From Acinetobacter bouvetii (lineage in GTDB: Bacteria; Pseudomonadota; Gammaproteobacteria; Pseudomonadales; Moraxellaceae), in contig NZ_CADDTS010000027.1 in assembly GCF_902753875.1 (NCBI RefSeq), positions 1 to 64,000 on the forward strand: a DNA stretch of 64,000 nt. The letters run 5' to 3'. Position 1 is the first letter of the stretch. The number at the start of each line of letters is the position of its first letter. This document shows positions 53,714-63,061 of the stretch, piece after piece. Under the pieces are notes generated by a model. The model had not been told where the DNA came from. It did not search any database and saw nothing but the letters and a program-made list of their open reading frames with translations. Both the position numbers and the translations under genes were made by a program.

Positions 53714-54487
53714 TTACAGCCATTCCCGGGTGTCATCCGCCACAGGATGTCCTTCGGTAATGTGTTTGATCATGGCATGTGCAATACTGCCTTTAAATGG
53801 AATTTCAGGCAGTTGATCAAATTTAAAGAATTTTGCCTCGCTAATTTCTTCTTCTTGCAGTTGAATGTCGCCTGAAGCATATTCAGCACGAAAGGCGAGC
53901 ATTAAATTACTTGGAAAAGGCCAGGGCTGGCTGGCAAGATACTGAATATTTTTGACTTTTAAACCTACTTCTTCCAAAGTTTCACGGCGTACGGCTTCCT
54001 CTAAAGTCTCACCTACTTCGACAAAACCGGCAATCAGACCATACATATTACTTTTGTTTTTGGCATTTTTCGCCAGCAGGATTTCATCGTCACCGCGTGT
54101 AATCACGGTAATAACGCAGGGGTTCACGCGAGGGTATTGATGATATGCACAAGCTGGACAGACCATGGCATATTCCGTAGCATGCGCGTCAGTGGCATGA
54201 CCGCAATGACTGCAAAATTTATGATTTCTACGCCATTCTAACAGCTGAATGGCACGACTGGCAGTTTCAAACTGCTCGGTATCCCAAAGCGGTAATAATT
54301 GACGAATCGGAACCAGTTGCAAGCCGGCAGGAAGGGGTTCATTTTCTAGCAGATCACGGGCAATCACCTGATCACCCGTGTTGAAGTGAAGATCACTTGC
54401 GAGACTTTCTACCTGTGGAAGCTGAAAGTTTTCATCGACCAAAAGTTGATGTTGGTGGAAGATATACGCAAGTGATAATTCAGACAT
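53714..54487 (-). CDS. nudC: NAD(H) pyrophosphatase / RNA decapping hydrolase
   Basis: NudC cleaves NADH and removes NAD caps from RNA. The 257-residue protein has a zinc ribbon ('CSHCGHATDAHATEYAMVCPACAYHQYPR', four Cys) and the Nudix box 'GFVEVGETLEEAVRRETLEEVGL', with the family's 'SQPWPFPSNLMLAF' after it. It shares one base (TAATG) with the stop of the fimL-like gene, so they are translated together; the same pair is adjacent in Pseudomonas. Confidence 0.95.
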   Translation of the reverse strand: MSELSLAYIFHQHQLLVDENFQLPQVESLASDLHFNTGDQVIARDLLENEPLPAGLQLVPIRQLLPLWDTEQFETASRAIQLLEWRRNHKFCSHCGHATDAHATEYAMVCPACAYHQYPRVNPCVITVITRGDDEILLAKNAKNKSNMYGLIAGFVEVGETLEEAVRRETLEEVGLKVKNIQYLASQPWPFPSNLMLAFRAEYASGDIQLQEEEISEAKFFKFDQLPEIPFKGSIAHAMIKHITEGHPVADDTREWL

Positions 54488-56130
54488 TAGGCTACAGTTT
54501 TCAGTTTTTCGCTACTTTCCAATGCTACATTAAACATCGATTGCAATACAGGCTGTTTCGATTTTAAATTGTCAATCATCATATCGGCACTGGCTAGAGT
54601 ATCCAAAGTGTGATTGATTTGTTCAGCACTGATAGCAGCAGAGCTTTCAATTTGTGCCTGAATAAATGCTGCCGCTGTATTTAACGAGTTCTGACCAGAT
54701 TCTGCATTCAGGAACAATAATGCTCCACCAATTTCACGTAACTGGGTGGCTGTGTTTTCTAAGGTTGCCAGATTGTTGTCTTGCAAATATTGCATCAAGC
54801 TTTCACTCGCCAGAGTCACTACGGCTTTGGATTCATTTAGCAATGCATCATGTGCTTCATCTAAACGGTCTAAAGAGATATTCATGTTATTAACACGAAG
54901 TTGTAGACGGCTAGAGGTATGATGACGTTCCAGCACACCAATCGAATTCATGGCAGACAGGATACAACTCATCAATTGCTGAGCAAAACTTTCATCTTTC
55001 AGAACTTCAGCCTGACTAAGCTGATTGGCCTGACGGGATAAATCATTGAAAGCTTCATTCAGATTGAGCACTCTGAAAATATTGGCAAGACTATTTAGCT
55101 TGTCTTGTAATTCCTTAGTTTTTTCAGCCGTCATGTTCTGATAGTTGTATTCGATATCGTTACGAATTTGCGCCATTTCGGTGGTGACTAACTCGCTAAT
55201 GGTATGCATGGTATCGAAATCTGGACCATAAAGATGGCGGCTAAATACCTGTAATTGGGTATCGGTCAAATGATCTTCGGCTACATTCAGCTGGCTGCGG
55301 ATATGCTGCGCTATATCATCTTCTTGGCTAATACATAAGCTTAAGATATTGGCCAAATCGGGCAAACTTGGCTTGAAACGATCTGGCGAGTTGAAAAATT
55401 GAGCCATATTGCGTTCAATACTGACCAGGGTGCGTAAACGCGGATCGTTAAGCAGTAAATGATCAATTTGATTAAATGCGACATGCACCAGATTCCAGTA
55501 CTGTTTACTTGGCGTATTTTCTGCCAGACCGGCTAAATAGGCACCTGTTAACTTGATCGCTTGCAGATCAAACTCAGTTTCTTCCTGTTTAATCAGTTTG
55601 TGTAAAGACAATTTGTACAAGCGATGTACATATTGTGATTTTTCCAGACTTGGCGCTTGAGGAAGCTGAAAATCAGGCGTGATACAGTCGAGTAAGGATT
55701 CGATATGTTGACCTTCATGGGTAAGCGGTTTACCCAAGACAATTTCCAGACGGTTCAAGGTATCGAGCAGGAATTGCGGAATTTTAACTTCACGCAAGCA
55801 AATAAATTCTATATAGCGCTTCAGCATGGTCGTGCCTTCACTTAAGGCAATGACTTCCTGAGTGTTAATTTGCGCAGGATTCCCCATAATCTTGCGCATT
55901 AACTCCGCTGAATACTGAGCAATTTTCGCCAGACTTTGCATGTCAATCAGTGCAAGGACCTGAGCACATTGCTCGAACTGGTTCAAGGTATCATCAATAC
56001 CAAAAGGCAATGTTTGGTCTTCTGCCAAAGTACTAACCGCTGATTCAACTAATTTAATTGAGTTATCAACCTCATTTTTTATTATCAGCAATGCAGTCGG
56101 GTCAAAATGAATAGAGGTTTGGTAAGACAT
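54487..56130 (-). CDS. fimL: FimL-like Hpt-domain-related protein
   Basis: The 547-residue, all-helical cytoplasmic protein resembles FimL of Pseudomonas, a relative of the ChpA N-terminal region whose Hpt-like domains lack the phosphorylatable His. FimL stimulates cAMP signalling and type IV pilus twitching. Evidence is the length, the helical, Gln/Leu-rich make-up and the position directly upstream of nudC, as in Pseudomonas. No His in an HxxKG context is seen. Identification by synteny and length, not search. Confidence 0.72.
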   Translation of the reverse strand: MSYQTSIHFDPTALLIIKNEVDNSIKLVESAVSTLAEDQTLPFGIDDTLNQFEQCAQVLALIDMQSLAKIAQYSAELMRKIMGNPAQINTQEVIALSEGTTMLKRYIEFICLREVKIPQFLLDTLNRLEIVLGKPLTHEGQHIESLLDCITPDFQLPQAPSLEKSQYVHRLYKLSLHKLIKQEETEFDLQAIKLTGAYLAGLAENTPSKQYWNLVHVAFNQIDHLLLNDPRLRTLVSIERNMAQFFNSPDRFKPSLPDLANILSLCISQEDDIAQHIRSQLNVAEDHLTDTQLQVFSRHLYGPDFDTMHTISELVTTEMAQIRNDIEYNYQNMTAEKTKELQDKLNSLANIFRVLNLNEAFNDLSRQANQLSQAEVLKDESFAQQLMSCILSAMNSIGVLERHHTSSRLQLRVNNMNISLDRLDEAHDALLNESKAVVTLASESLMQYLQDNNLATLENTATQLREIGGALLFLNAESGQNSLNTAAAFIQAQIESSAAISAEQINHTLDTLASADMMIDNLKSKQPVLQSMFNVALESSEKLKTVA

Positions 56131-56256
56131 GGATCTGCACCTTTCCTAGTGTTTTATCTGTTTATGAGCAGCCTGTTCAAGGCGAAACTTCTTTGCGTTT
56201 AACTATAACTTAACTGTTAAACGTTTAAATACAAAAAACAACTAGAAATGTAGATT

Positions 56257-57669
56257 TTATTTTGTAAAAAGACAAGCTGTTCCATGTTTTTCTTCAAATT
56301 GTTTGACCCAATTCTCATGTGCTTCAAGTTCTTCGGCAGAGGGACGGATAACTGGCAGGTCAATTTGCACCGCAGAACGGGCTGTTTGCGCTTCTTGTTG
56401 ATAGCTCTCGGTCAAGGTATCCATGTCGAAGGAAACCTGACCACCGGTCATGGCCAGATAGACATCTGATAGAATTTCAGCATCCAGCAAGGCACCGTGG
56501 AAAGTACGGTCACGCTGTGGGATTTCATAACGACGCACTAAAGCATCGAGGGAGTTTTTTTGTCCTGGATGCTTGCTCTTGGCCATGGCCAAGGTATCGG
56601 TCACTGTACAAACTTCTGATAAGGCTACAAAGCCCGCACGTTTAAACTCCATGTCCAGGAAGTTCATATCGAAGGTCGCGTTATGGGCAATAATTTCTGT
56701 GCCTTTTAAATAGTCAAACAGTACATCAGCAATCTCTTGATACAGCGGTTTGTCTTTCAAAAAATCATCTGAAATACCGTGAATATTTTCAGATTCACCG
56801 ACCGGTTTTTGCGGGTTGATATAGATATGAATCGAGCTGCCGGTCAGTTTGCGATTGACCATTTCAATCGCGCCCACCTCAATAATACGGTCGCTGTCCT
56901 GAAAATAGAAACCTGTGGTTTCGGTATCCAGAATCAGTTGCCGTGGGCCATGAACTTCTTTGGTTCGCGGTGTAATCACAATATGCGGATGCAGTGATTT
57001 TTCCGAAATGGGCGTAGATATATTTGCTGAAACGGCTGCGACTACTTCTGTTGTTTCATTTAAATTTTCAGCCTGTGGGATATCATCTGACACTGAATTT
57101 TTTACAGTTTCATTTTCCAATACCTCACTGTCCTCCTGCACATCGGCATCCATCAGGTCGAAACCAAAAGGGTCATCGAGCAGCCAGTCTTGCTCAGCTT
57201 TTTTTTTATCTAAACTTGGAGCTTGTGCTGAAGAATTTTTCATGGTTTTTAATGTGTGATCTGCACCCTGGTTTGCCAATTGGTCGGCCATTTCGTTCCC
57301 AGGATGTCCTGCATGACCTTTGATCCAGTTCCATTCAATTTCACGGCCTTGGCAAGTAGCATCCAGTAATTTCCAGAGGTCCGGGTTTTTGACATCTTTC
57401 CAGTTTTTCTTTTTCCAGCCGTGGATCCATTCGGTAATGCCTTGTTTCACATAGTTGGAATCGGTCCAGATAATCAGCTTGGCGTCACTTGGGCAAAATT
57501 TTATCCCTTCAATGGCTGCAGTCAGTTCCATACGGTTATTGGTGGTTTCCGGTTCGCCACCAAACAACTTATGTTCTTCAGATTCGGTGATCACATATGC
57601 ACCCCAACCGCCTAAACCAGGATTGCCGCGACAGGCGCCATCGACATAGAGTGTGATTGTTTGAGTCAT
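56257..57669 (-). CDS. rnhA-dnaQ: RNase HI - DNA polymerase III epsilon fusion
   Basis: One 470-residue chain joins two enzymes. Residues 1-142 are RNase HI: catalytic Asp10 ('YVDGACRGNPG'), Glu48 ('RMELTAA'), Asp70 ('WTDSNYV') and Asp129. A 98-residue acidic linker (143-240) follows. Residues 241-415 are the 3'-5' proofreading exonuclease: Asp248/Glu250 in 'LDTETTG', Asp334 in 'HNATFD', His391 and Asp396 in 'HGALLDA'. 'QVSFDM' at about 411-416 matches the epsilon clamp-binding site. In E. coli rnhA and dnaQ are separate and divergent. ATG 57669 is the RNase HI start; upstream codons to 57759 are not conserved. Confidence 0.94.
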   Translation of the reverse strand: MTQTITLYVDGACRGNPGLGGWGAYVITESEEHKLFGGEPETTNNRMELTAAIEGIKFCPSDAKLIIWTDSNYVKQGITEWIHGWKKKNWKDVKNPDLWKLLDATCQGREIEWNWIKGHAGHPGNEMADQLANQGADHTLKTMKNSSAQAPSLDKKKAEQDWLLDDPFGFDLMDADVQEDSEVLENETVKNSVSDDIPQAENLNETTEVVAAVSANISTPISEKSLHPHIVITPRTKEVHGPRQLILDTETTGFYFQDSDRIIEVGAIEMVNRKLTGSSIHIYINPQKPVGESENIHGISDDFLKDKPLYQEIADVLFDYLKGTEIIAHNATFDMNFLDMEFKRAGFVALSEVCTVTDTLAMAKSKHPGQKNSLDALVRRYEIPQRDRTFHGALLDAEILSDVYLAMTGGQVSFDMDTLTESYQQEAQTARSAVQIDLPVIRPSAEELEAHENWVKQFEEKHGTACLFTK

Positions 57670-57888
57670 AGAAACCAAATCCGAACGAAATAAGAGCCAA
57701 ATTGAATTGAGTGTAGTGCGTATTGTATAACGCAATTGCACTTTAGAACTGTATAACATGGTTATTTTTTAAATTCTTGTAACATTTATACTGAAATCGC
57801 GCTAAATTAATCGCTTGTGTCTGCGTCGTGCTTCACTACAATGGCATATCTAAAAAATAAATTTTATACGAGTTGTTTGGATTTTTTT

Positions 57889-60800
57889 ATGTATAAACCA
57901 ACCGCGATTTTGTGGCAGCCTTCATTCCCCATTTTTTTTAAAATAACTGTATTGGGATCAGCTTTGGCTGCATTGGGGCTGACGGGTTGTTCATCAAGCC
58001 AGAGTGCAACGCATGGCTCAAAATCGAAAATGGTTGGTTCGTCCGGATATTTAGATGCCAGTAGCTTAGACTCATTAGAAGATCTACTTTCTGCGACTGA
58101 TATGCGTGCGGTGGAAGGTGATCGTTTGCTCATTTTAAAACACGGTGACGTTTGGAAGCGTATGATCGTGGGTTTTAAAATGGATGAAACCCATTGGGAT
58201 CCGCGTATTGAAGCACAGCGCGGCTGGTTTATTTCGCGCCAACCTTATCTGGATCGTTTAAGTGCGCGCGCGTCTCGTTATCTTTACCATACTGTAAAAG
58301 AAGCGGAACGTCGCGGTTTGCCTACCGAACTGGCTTTATTGCCGATTATTGAAAGTTCTTATGACCCAGCAGCGACCAGTAGTGCCGCAGCGGCAGGGAT
58401 GTGGCAAATTATTCCGAGTACCGGACGTATTTATGGCTTAAGACAAACCAGTTTATACGATGGCCGCCGTGATGTGGTGGAATCGACCCGTGCAGCCTAC
58501 GAGTTTTTAGGTGGTTTATACAATCAGTTTGGTTCCTGGGAGCTGGCACTGGCAGCATACAATGCTGGTCCGGGACGTATTCAGCAGGCAATTAACCGTA
58601 ACAAGGCAGCAGGTTTGCCGACGGATTATTGGTCGCTGAAACTTCCGCAGGAAACCATGAACTATGTGCCTCGTTTCTTGGCAGTTGCCCAGATTGTGAA
58701 GAATCCGAGTGCTTATGGCGTTTCTTTACCGCCAATTGCCAACCGCCCTCATTTTAGAGAGATTTCAGTTGGGGCAGTCAGTTTAAATGAAGTGGCTTCG
58801 ATTACTGGTTTAAGCCGTGCAGAGTTGTATCAATTAAACCCAGGGCATCGCGGAGACTGGATTGACAGTCAAAGTCCGATGAAAATTATTATTCCTGCAG
58901 ATTTAAGCCCTTCTGTAGATGCTCGTTTAAAAAAATTATCACCGAACTCGACTGGTTTATGGGCAAGTGCAGCTCAGCCTATCACTGCTAACAAGACCAA
59001 TCCGCCCGAGATGAATACTCAGGTAATTAACCCGGTTAAAACAGCACCACCTATATTGGCATCAAATACGAATAAAACTGTTCAGCAGCAGACTCCAGTA
59101 AAAGCTGCCACTGCTGTCGCTGTAACGAAACAGCCATCAACCCGTACCCGTATAGCAACACCTCAGGGTTCTGAAGCATTGGCCTCTTTTGCTGCAAATA
59201 GCGATATTCCAAGTGCTCCACGTATTCCAGTTGCAGTCACTCAGGTTCAAAATGTAAAACCGGTGACTGTAGAACCGCCATTGTCAGCAAATGAGCGAGA
59301 ACAAATTCTGGCAGCTGTGAAGGCGGAAGGTGAAAACAAAACAGTTGAACAAGTGTTGCAGCCTGTAGCGAGCAAGGCTGAACAGGAAAAAGTGGTCGCA
59401 GAAATTAAAGCCATTGCACCGCAAGGCACGGAAATTGTCGATCCGTATGATGGCAAAATCAAGTTAACCGCAATTCAAACCAGCTTATCCGTAGCTGAGC
59501 AACAAGGTAAAGAACTTACCAAAGGCTTTGCATATCCTAAAGGGGTTGCTGAAAGTACCAAGGCTGATTCTGAAGAAGCTAAACGTAATGAAGGCAAAAA
59601 CTACGTTAAAACCGAGTCAGAAGTGGTGGTGGTGCCGCCTAAAGGTAAACGTAGCACTTATACTGTTTTACAGGGTGACACCTTGGCGTTGATTGCCATG
59701 AAAAATGGCTTGAACTGGCGGGATGTCGCCAAATGGAACCAGATTGATCCAAACTCTCCGTTGTATGTAGGCACCAGTATTTATCTGTATGATGCCAAAC
59801 CACAAAATACCGATAATTCTTCAGGCAGCAAGTCGAAATCACAGCCTGAAAGCTATGTGGTACAGGCCAATGATAGTTTGACTGGAGTGGCCAACCGATT
59901 TGGTCTGTCAGTGAAGCAACTGGCAGATTACAACGATTTATCTGTCAGTAGTGGTTTACGTGTCGGGCAAAAATTATCTTTAAAAGAAACCGCTCAAGGC
60001 AATTCCGAGACTGTTGAAGCCAAGAGTAATACTTCCAAATCTACTGCAAAAGTCAAAACCAAGTCCTATGTGGTGAAACGTGGCGAATATCTGAAACTGA
60101 TTGCAGATCGTTATGCTTTGTCTAATCAGGAGTTGGCAGACTTAACTACAGGATTAACAGCCGGCAGTAGCCTAATGGTGGGACAAAAAATTAATGTGCC
60201 ATTACAGGAAGTGGACGGCAAAGTAGAAACTAAGCAAGAAGAAAAAGAAACTTCTGTTAAAAAAGTCGAGACGGCAGCAGTAGAACTGACTTATAAAACT
60301 GAAAATTATCAGGTGCAACGTGGTGATACTTTATCCAGTATTGCAGCACAGTCGAAAATGTCTTTAACGGAACTGGCTCAGCTTAATAAATTATCTAATA
60401 GCAGCGGACTACGGGTGGGACAAACCCTTAAAATTCCAGCGGGTTCCACCATTCCAGATAGTTACACCGTACAATCGGGTGATAGCCTGTCTGCCATTTC
60501 TGCCAAATATAATTTAGGGATGGATTATATTGCCAATATTAATGGTATTAGCCGTAATACCGGCTTACGCGTGGGACAGCGTTTAAAACTGACAGGTGAA
60601 GAACCGGAAGCCACTAAAGCTGAAGCGAAAGTTGAAAAAGTCAGCTTTGAAAAACAGAGTGACACGCATGTGGTTAAATCAGGTGAAACACTCAGCAGCA
60701 TTGCTAAAAAATACCACCTGCAATTGGATTATTTATCTGGATTGAATGGTTTAACTCGTACCTCCAGTGTACGTGTGGGACAGCGTTTAAAAATTGAAGG

Positions 60801-61161
60801 GGATTTACCCAAGCTGGAAACTAAAATTGATGCACCAGCAGCAAAAACTGTGAAGACCTCTAAAAGCACTGAAGCTTATACGGTGAAATCAGGCGAATCT
60901 TTAAATGCAATTGCCAATCGGGTAGGCATCTCTGTCGCTGACTTGGCAGCGATGAACGACTTGAATACCCGTGCAGGCCTGCGCGTGGGTCAGCAGATTG
61001 TCGTCCCTAAAACAGTGGTTGAATATAAAATTAAACGTGGGGATACCCTGATTGGCTTGGCGAACCGTTATGGACTAGATACCGATAAACTGGCAGAAAT
61101 GAATGATTTTCAGCCCAATAAGCAATTGCGTATTGGCGAAGTGATTAAAGTTCCAAACTGA
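57889..61161 (+). CDS. mltD: Membrane-bound lytic transglycosylase MltD with eight LysM repeats
   Basis: The 1090-residue lipoprotein cleaves peptidoglycan glycan strands. Signal peptide with lipobox 'LTGC' (start at ATG 57889; upstream codons to 57817 precede it). The SLT domain (about 100-280) has the catalytic Glu in 'PIIESSYDPAA' and 'AAGMWQIIPSTGRIYGL'. A degenerate LysM-like segment follows (about 285-330), then a 250-residue Ala/Val/Glu-rich linker and eight LysM domains starting near residues 589, 654, 725, 805, 858, 925, 995 and 1044. Other MltD proteins have far fewer. It precedes yejA by 30 bases. Confidence 0.93.
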   Translation: MYKPTAILWQPSFPIFFKITVLGSALAALGLTGCSSSQSATHGSKSKMVGSSGYLDASSLDSLEDLLSATDMRAVEGDRLLILKHGDVWKRMIVGFKMDETHWDPRIEAQRGWFISRQPYLDRLSARASRYLYHTVKEAERRGLPTELALLPIIESSYDPAATSSAAAAGMWQIIPSTGRIYGLRQTSLYDGRRDVVESTRAAYEFLGGLYNQFGSWELALAAYNAGPGRIQQAINRNKAAGLPTDYWSLKLPQETMNYVPRFLAVAQIVKNPSAYGVSLPPIANRPHFREISVGAVSLNEVASITGLSRAELYQLNPGHRGDWIDSQSPMKIIIPADLSPSVDARLKKLSPNSTGLWASAAQPITANKTNPPEMNTQVINPVKTAPPILASNTNKTVQQQTPVKAATAVAVTKQPSTRTRIATPQGSEALASFAANSDIPSAPRIPVAVTQVQNVKPVTVEPPLSANEREQILAAVKAEGENKTVEQVLQPVASKAEQEKVVAEIKAIAPQGTEIVDPYDGKIKLTAIQTSLSVAEQQGKELTKGFAYPKGVAESTKADSEEAKRNEGKNYVKTESEVVVVPPKGKRSTYTVLQGDTLALIAMKNGLNWRDVAKWNQIDPNSPLYVGTSIYLYDAKPQNTDNSSGSKSKSQPESYVVQANDSLTGVANRFGLSVKQLADYNDLSVSSGLRVGQKLSLKETAQGNSETVEAKSNTSKSTAKVKTKSYVVKRGEYLKLIADRYALSNQELADLTTGLTAGSSLMVGQKINVPLQEVDGKVETKQEEKETSVKKVETAAVELTYKTENYQVQRGDTLSSIAAQSKMSLTELAQLNKLSNSSGLRVGQTLKIPAGSTIPDSYTVQSGDSLSAISAKYNLGMDYIANINGISRNTGLRVGQRLKLTGEEPEATKAEAKVEKVSFEKQSDTHVVKSGETLSSIAKKYHLQLDYLSGLNGLTRTSSVRVGQRLKIEGDLPKLETKIDAPAAKTVKTSKSTEAYTVKSGESLNAIANRVGISVADLAAMNDLNTRAGLRVGQQIVVPKTVVEYKIKRGDTLIGLANRYGLDTDKLAEMNDFQPNKQLRIGEVIKVPN

Positions 61162-61191
61162 TCTGTAAGCCAAGACAGGGAGTCTTTTTAG

Positions 61192-63036
61192 ATGTCATTT
61201 GCTTTAGCAAAACACTTGAGTTTTGCCTGTGGGATGAGTCTGTTGACTCAAGGGCTATGGGCTGCAGTACAGACCACGCCTTATATCGCAATCCATAGCC
61301 AGCCGAAATATGCTGGCTTGTCGGTCATGCCTTATGCCAATGCTTATGCGCCGAAAGGTGGTTATTTAAGTACAGCCAGTAATGGCACATTTGATAATCT
61401 GAATAGTATGAATGGCAAAGGTAGTTCAACTGATGGTGTGGATCATTTGTTTGATTCGCTGATGTCGAGTTCACTGGATGAGCCAGGGGTCATGTATCCC
61501 TTACTGGCAGAGAAAGTGACGTTTGATCCTGATCAAACCAAATATGTCATTTTCCATTTAAATCCAAAAGCGCACTTTAGCAATGGCAGTGCGGTGACTG
61601 CCGAAGACGTGAAATTTAGTTTTGATACTTATCAGACCAAGTCCAATCCGGGCTTGCAAATGTATCTGGCCGATCTGGATAAAACTGAAGTGTTATCCAG
61701 ATATACAGTGAAGATGAGTTTTAAATCTGATAATAATTCGGAAATGCCGCTGATCCTGTCACAAATGCCAATCTACTCTAAAAGAGATTGGCAGAAGAAA
61801 GATTTCACCCGTGTTACCATGCAACCGATTTTAGGTTCAGGCCCTTACCTGATTGACCGGATTGATGCCGGTCGTAGTATTACTTATAAACGCAATCCAA
61901 ATTATTGGGCTAAGGATTTACCGGTTAACAAGGGACGTTATAACTTTGACCGGCTGAAATATGTCTATTACCGCAATTTAGACATTGCTTTTGAGGGCTT
62001 TAAGTCAGGTCAATATACCCTGCATGAAGAATTTACTGCACGTAAATGGGTCACAGAATATAATTTTCCTGCAGTCAAAGCGGGTATGGTGGTGAAATAC
62101 AAATTTCAGCATAACAATCCCATACCGACCCAAAGTTTTGTTTTCAATACCCGGCGCACGCCATTTCAGGATATCAAATTCCGTCAGGCTATTACTTATG
62201 CCTACGATTTTGAATGGCAAAATAAAGCTTTGTTCTATGGGCAATATCAACGGTTACAAAGTTATTTTGCCAATAGTGAACTGGCAGCCAAAGGTGTTCC
62301 CAGTGCTGCGGAACTGAAAATTCTAAAACCTTATTTAGCCAAACTTGACCCGATTCAACGTCAGGGTGTTTTGAAAGATTGGAAATACCCGGTGTCTGAT
62401 GCCAGTGGCTTTAACCGTAATAATTTGCTGAACGCACGCCAGTTACTCATTAAAGCCGGTTATAGCTTTAAAAATGGACGTTTGCTGGATACCAAAGGCA
62501 AGCCGATTCGGATTGAGTTTTTAATCCATCAAGATGGTTTGCAGCGCACCTTAATGCCCTTTATCCGCAATATGAAACGCTTAGGGGTTGAAGTCGCCAT
62601 TCGCCATGTCGATGTGCCGCAGTATATTGAGCGTATGCGAACCAAAGATTTTGATATGACCACCAATGTAATGCCGCAGTCTCTAAATCCGGGCAATGAA
62701 CAGGCGCAGTTCTGGGGCAGTGCATCTGCAGATCAGGCGGGCAACTACAATTATGCAGGCATTAAAAACCCGGTAATTGATGCTGTGATTCAGCAGGTGA
62801 TCCGTTCACCGAATCGTGAACAGCTGGTGCTTCGAACCCGGGTACTGGATCGTTTATTACGGGCTGGTTATTATCAAATTCCGACCTATGGTAAAGGTGA
62901 AAACTGGTTTGCCTACTGGAACATGTATCATCAACCCAAGGTGAAACCTAAACTTTCATCAGGCATTGATTATTGGTGGAGTGATGCCGAACAGGCCAAA
63001 AAAGTCACCCATTATTTAGGTCAAAATAAGCAATAG
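61192..63036 (+). CDS. yejA: Peptide ABC transporter, substrate-binding protein (YejA-like)
   Basis: The 614-residue family-5 solute-binding protein has a signal peptide (about 1-24, cleaved after 'GLWA') and the hallmarks 'YANAYAPKGGYLSTASNGTFDNLNSM', 'FHLNPKAHFSNGSAVTAEDVKFSFDT' and 'FVFNTRRTPFQDIKFRQAITYAYDFEW'. It binds oligopeptides or microcin-C-type compounds in the periplasm for YejBEF. yejB follows 25 bases on. mltD upstream is in the same direction, but the two are not functionally linked in other genomes. Confidence 0.92.
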   Translation: MSFALAKHLSFACGMSLLTQGLWAAVQTTPYIAIHSQPKYAGLSVMPYANAYAPKGGYLSTASNGTFDNLNSMNGKGSSTDGVDHLFDSLMSSSLDEPGVMYPLLAEKVTFDPDQTKYVIFHLNPKAHFSNGSAVTAEDVKFSFDTYQTKSNPGLQMYLADLDKTEVLSRYTVKMSFKSDNNSEMPLILSQMPIYSKRDWQKKDFTRVTMQPILGSGPYLIDRIDAGRSITYKRNPNYWAKDLPVNKGRYNFDRLKYVYYRNLDIAFEGFKSGQYTLHEEFTARKWVTEYNFPAVKAGMVVKYKFQHNNPIPTQSFVFNTRRTPFQDIKFRQAITYAYDFEWQNKALFYGQYQRLQSYFANSELAAKGVPSAAELKILKPYLAKLDPIQRQGVLKDWKYPVSDASGFNRNNLLNARQLLIKAGYSFKNGRLLDTKGKPIRIEFLIHQDGLQRTLMPFIRNMKRLGVEVAIRHVDVPQYIERMRTKDFDMTTNVMPQSLNPGNEQAQFWGSASADQAGNYNYAGIKNPVIDAVIQQVIRSPNREQLVLRTRVLDRLLRAGYYQIPTYGKGENWFAYWNMYHQPKVKPKLSSGIDYWWSDAEQAKKVTHYLGQNKQ

Positions 63037-63061
63037 CGAAGGCACAAGGAACGTTGTTTCG

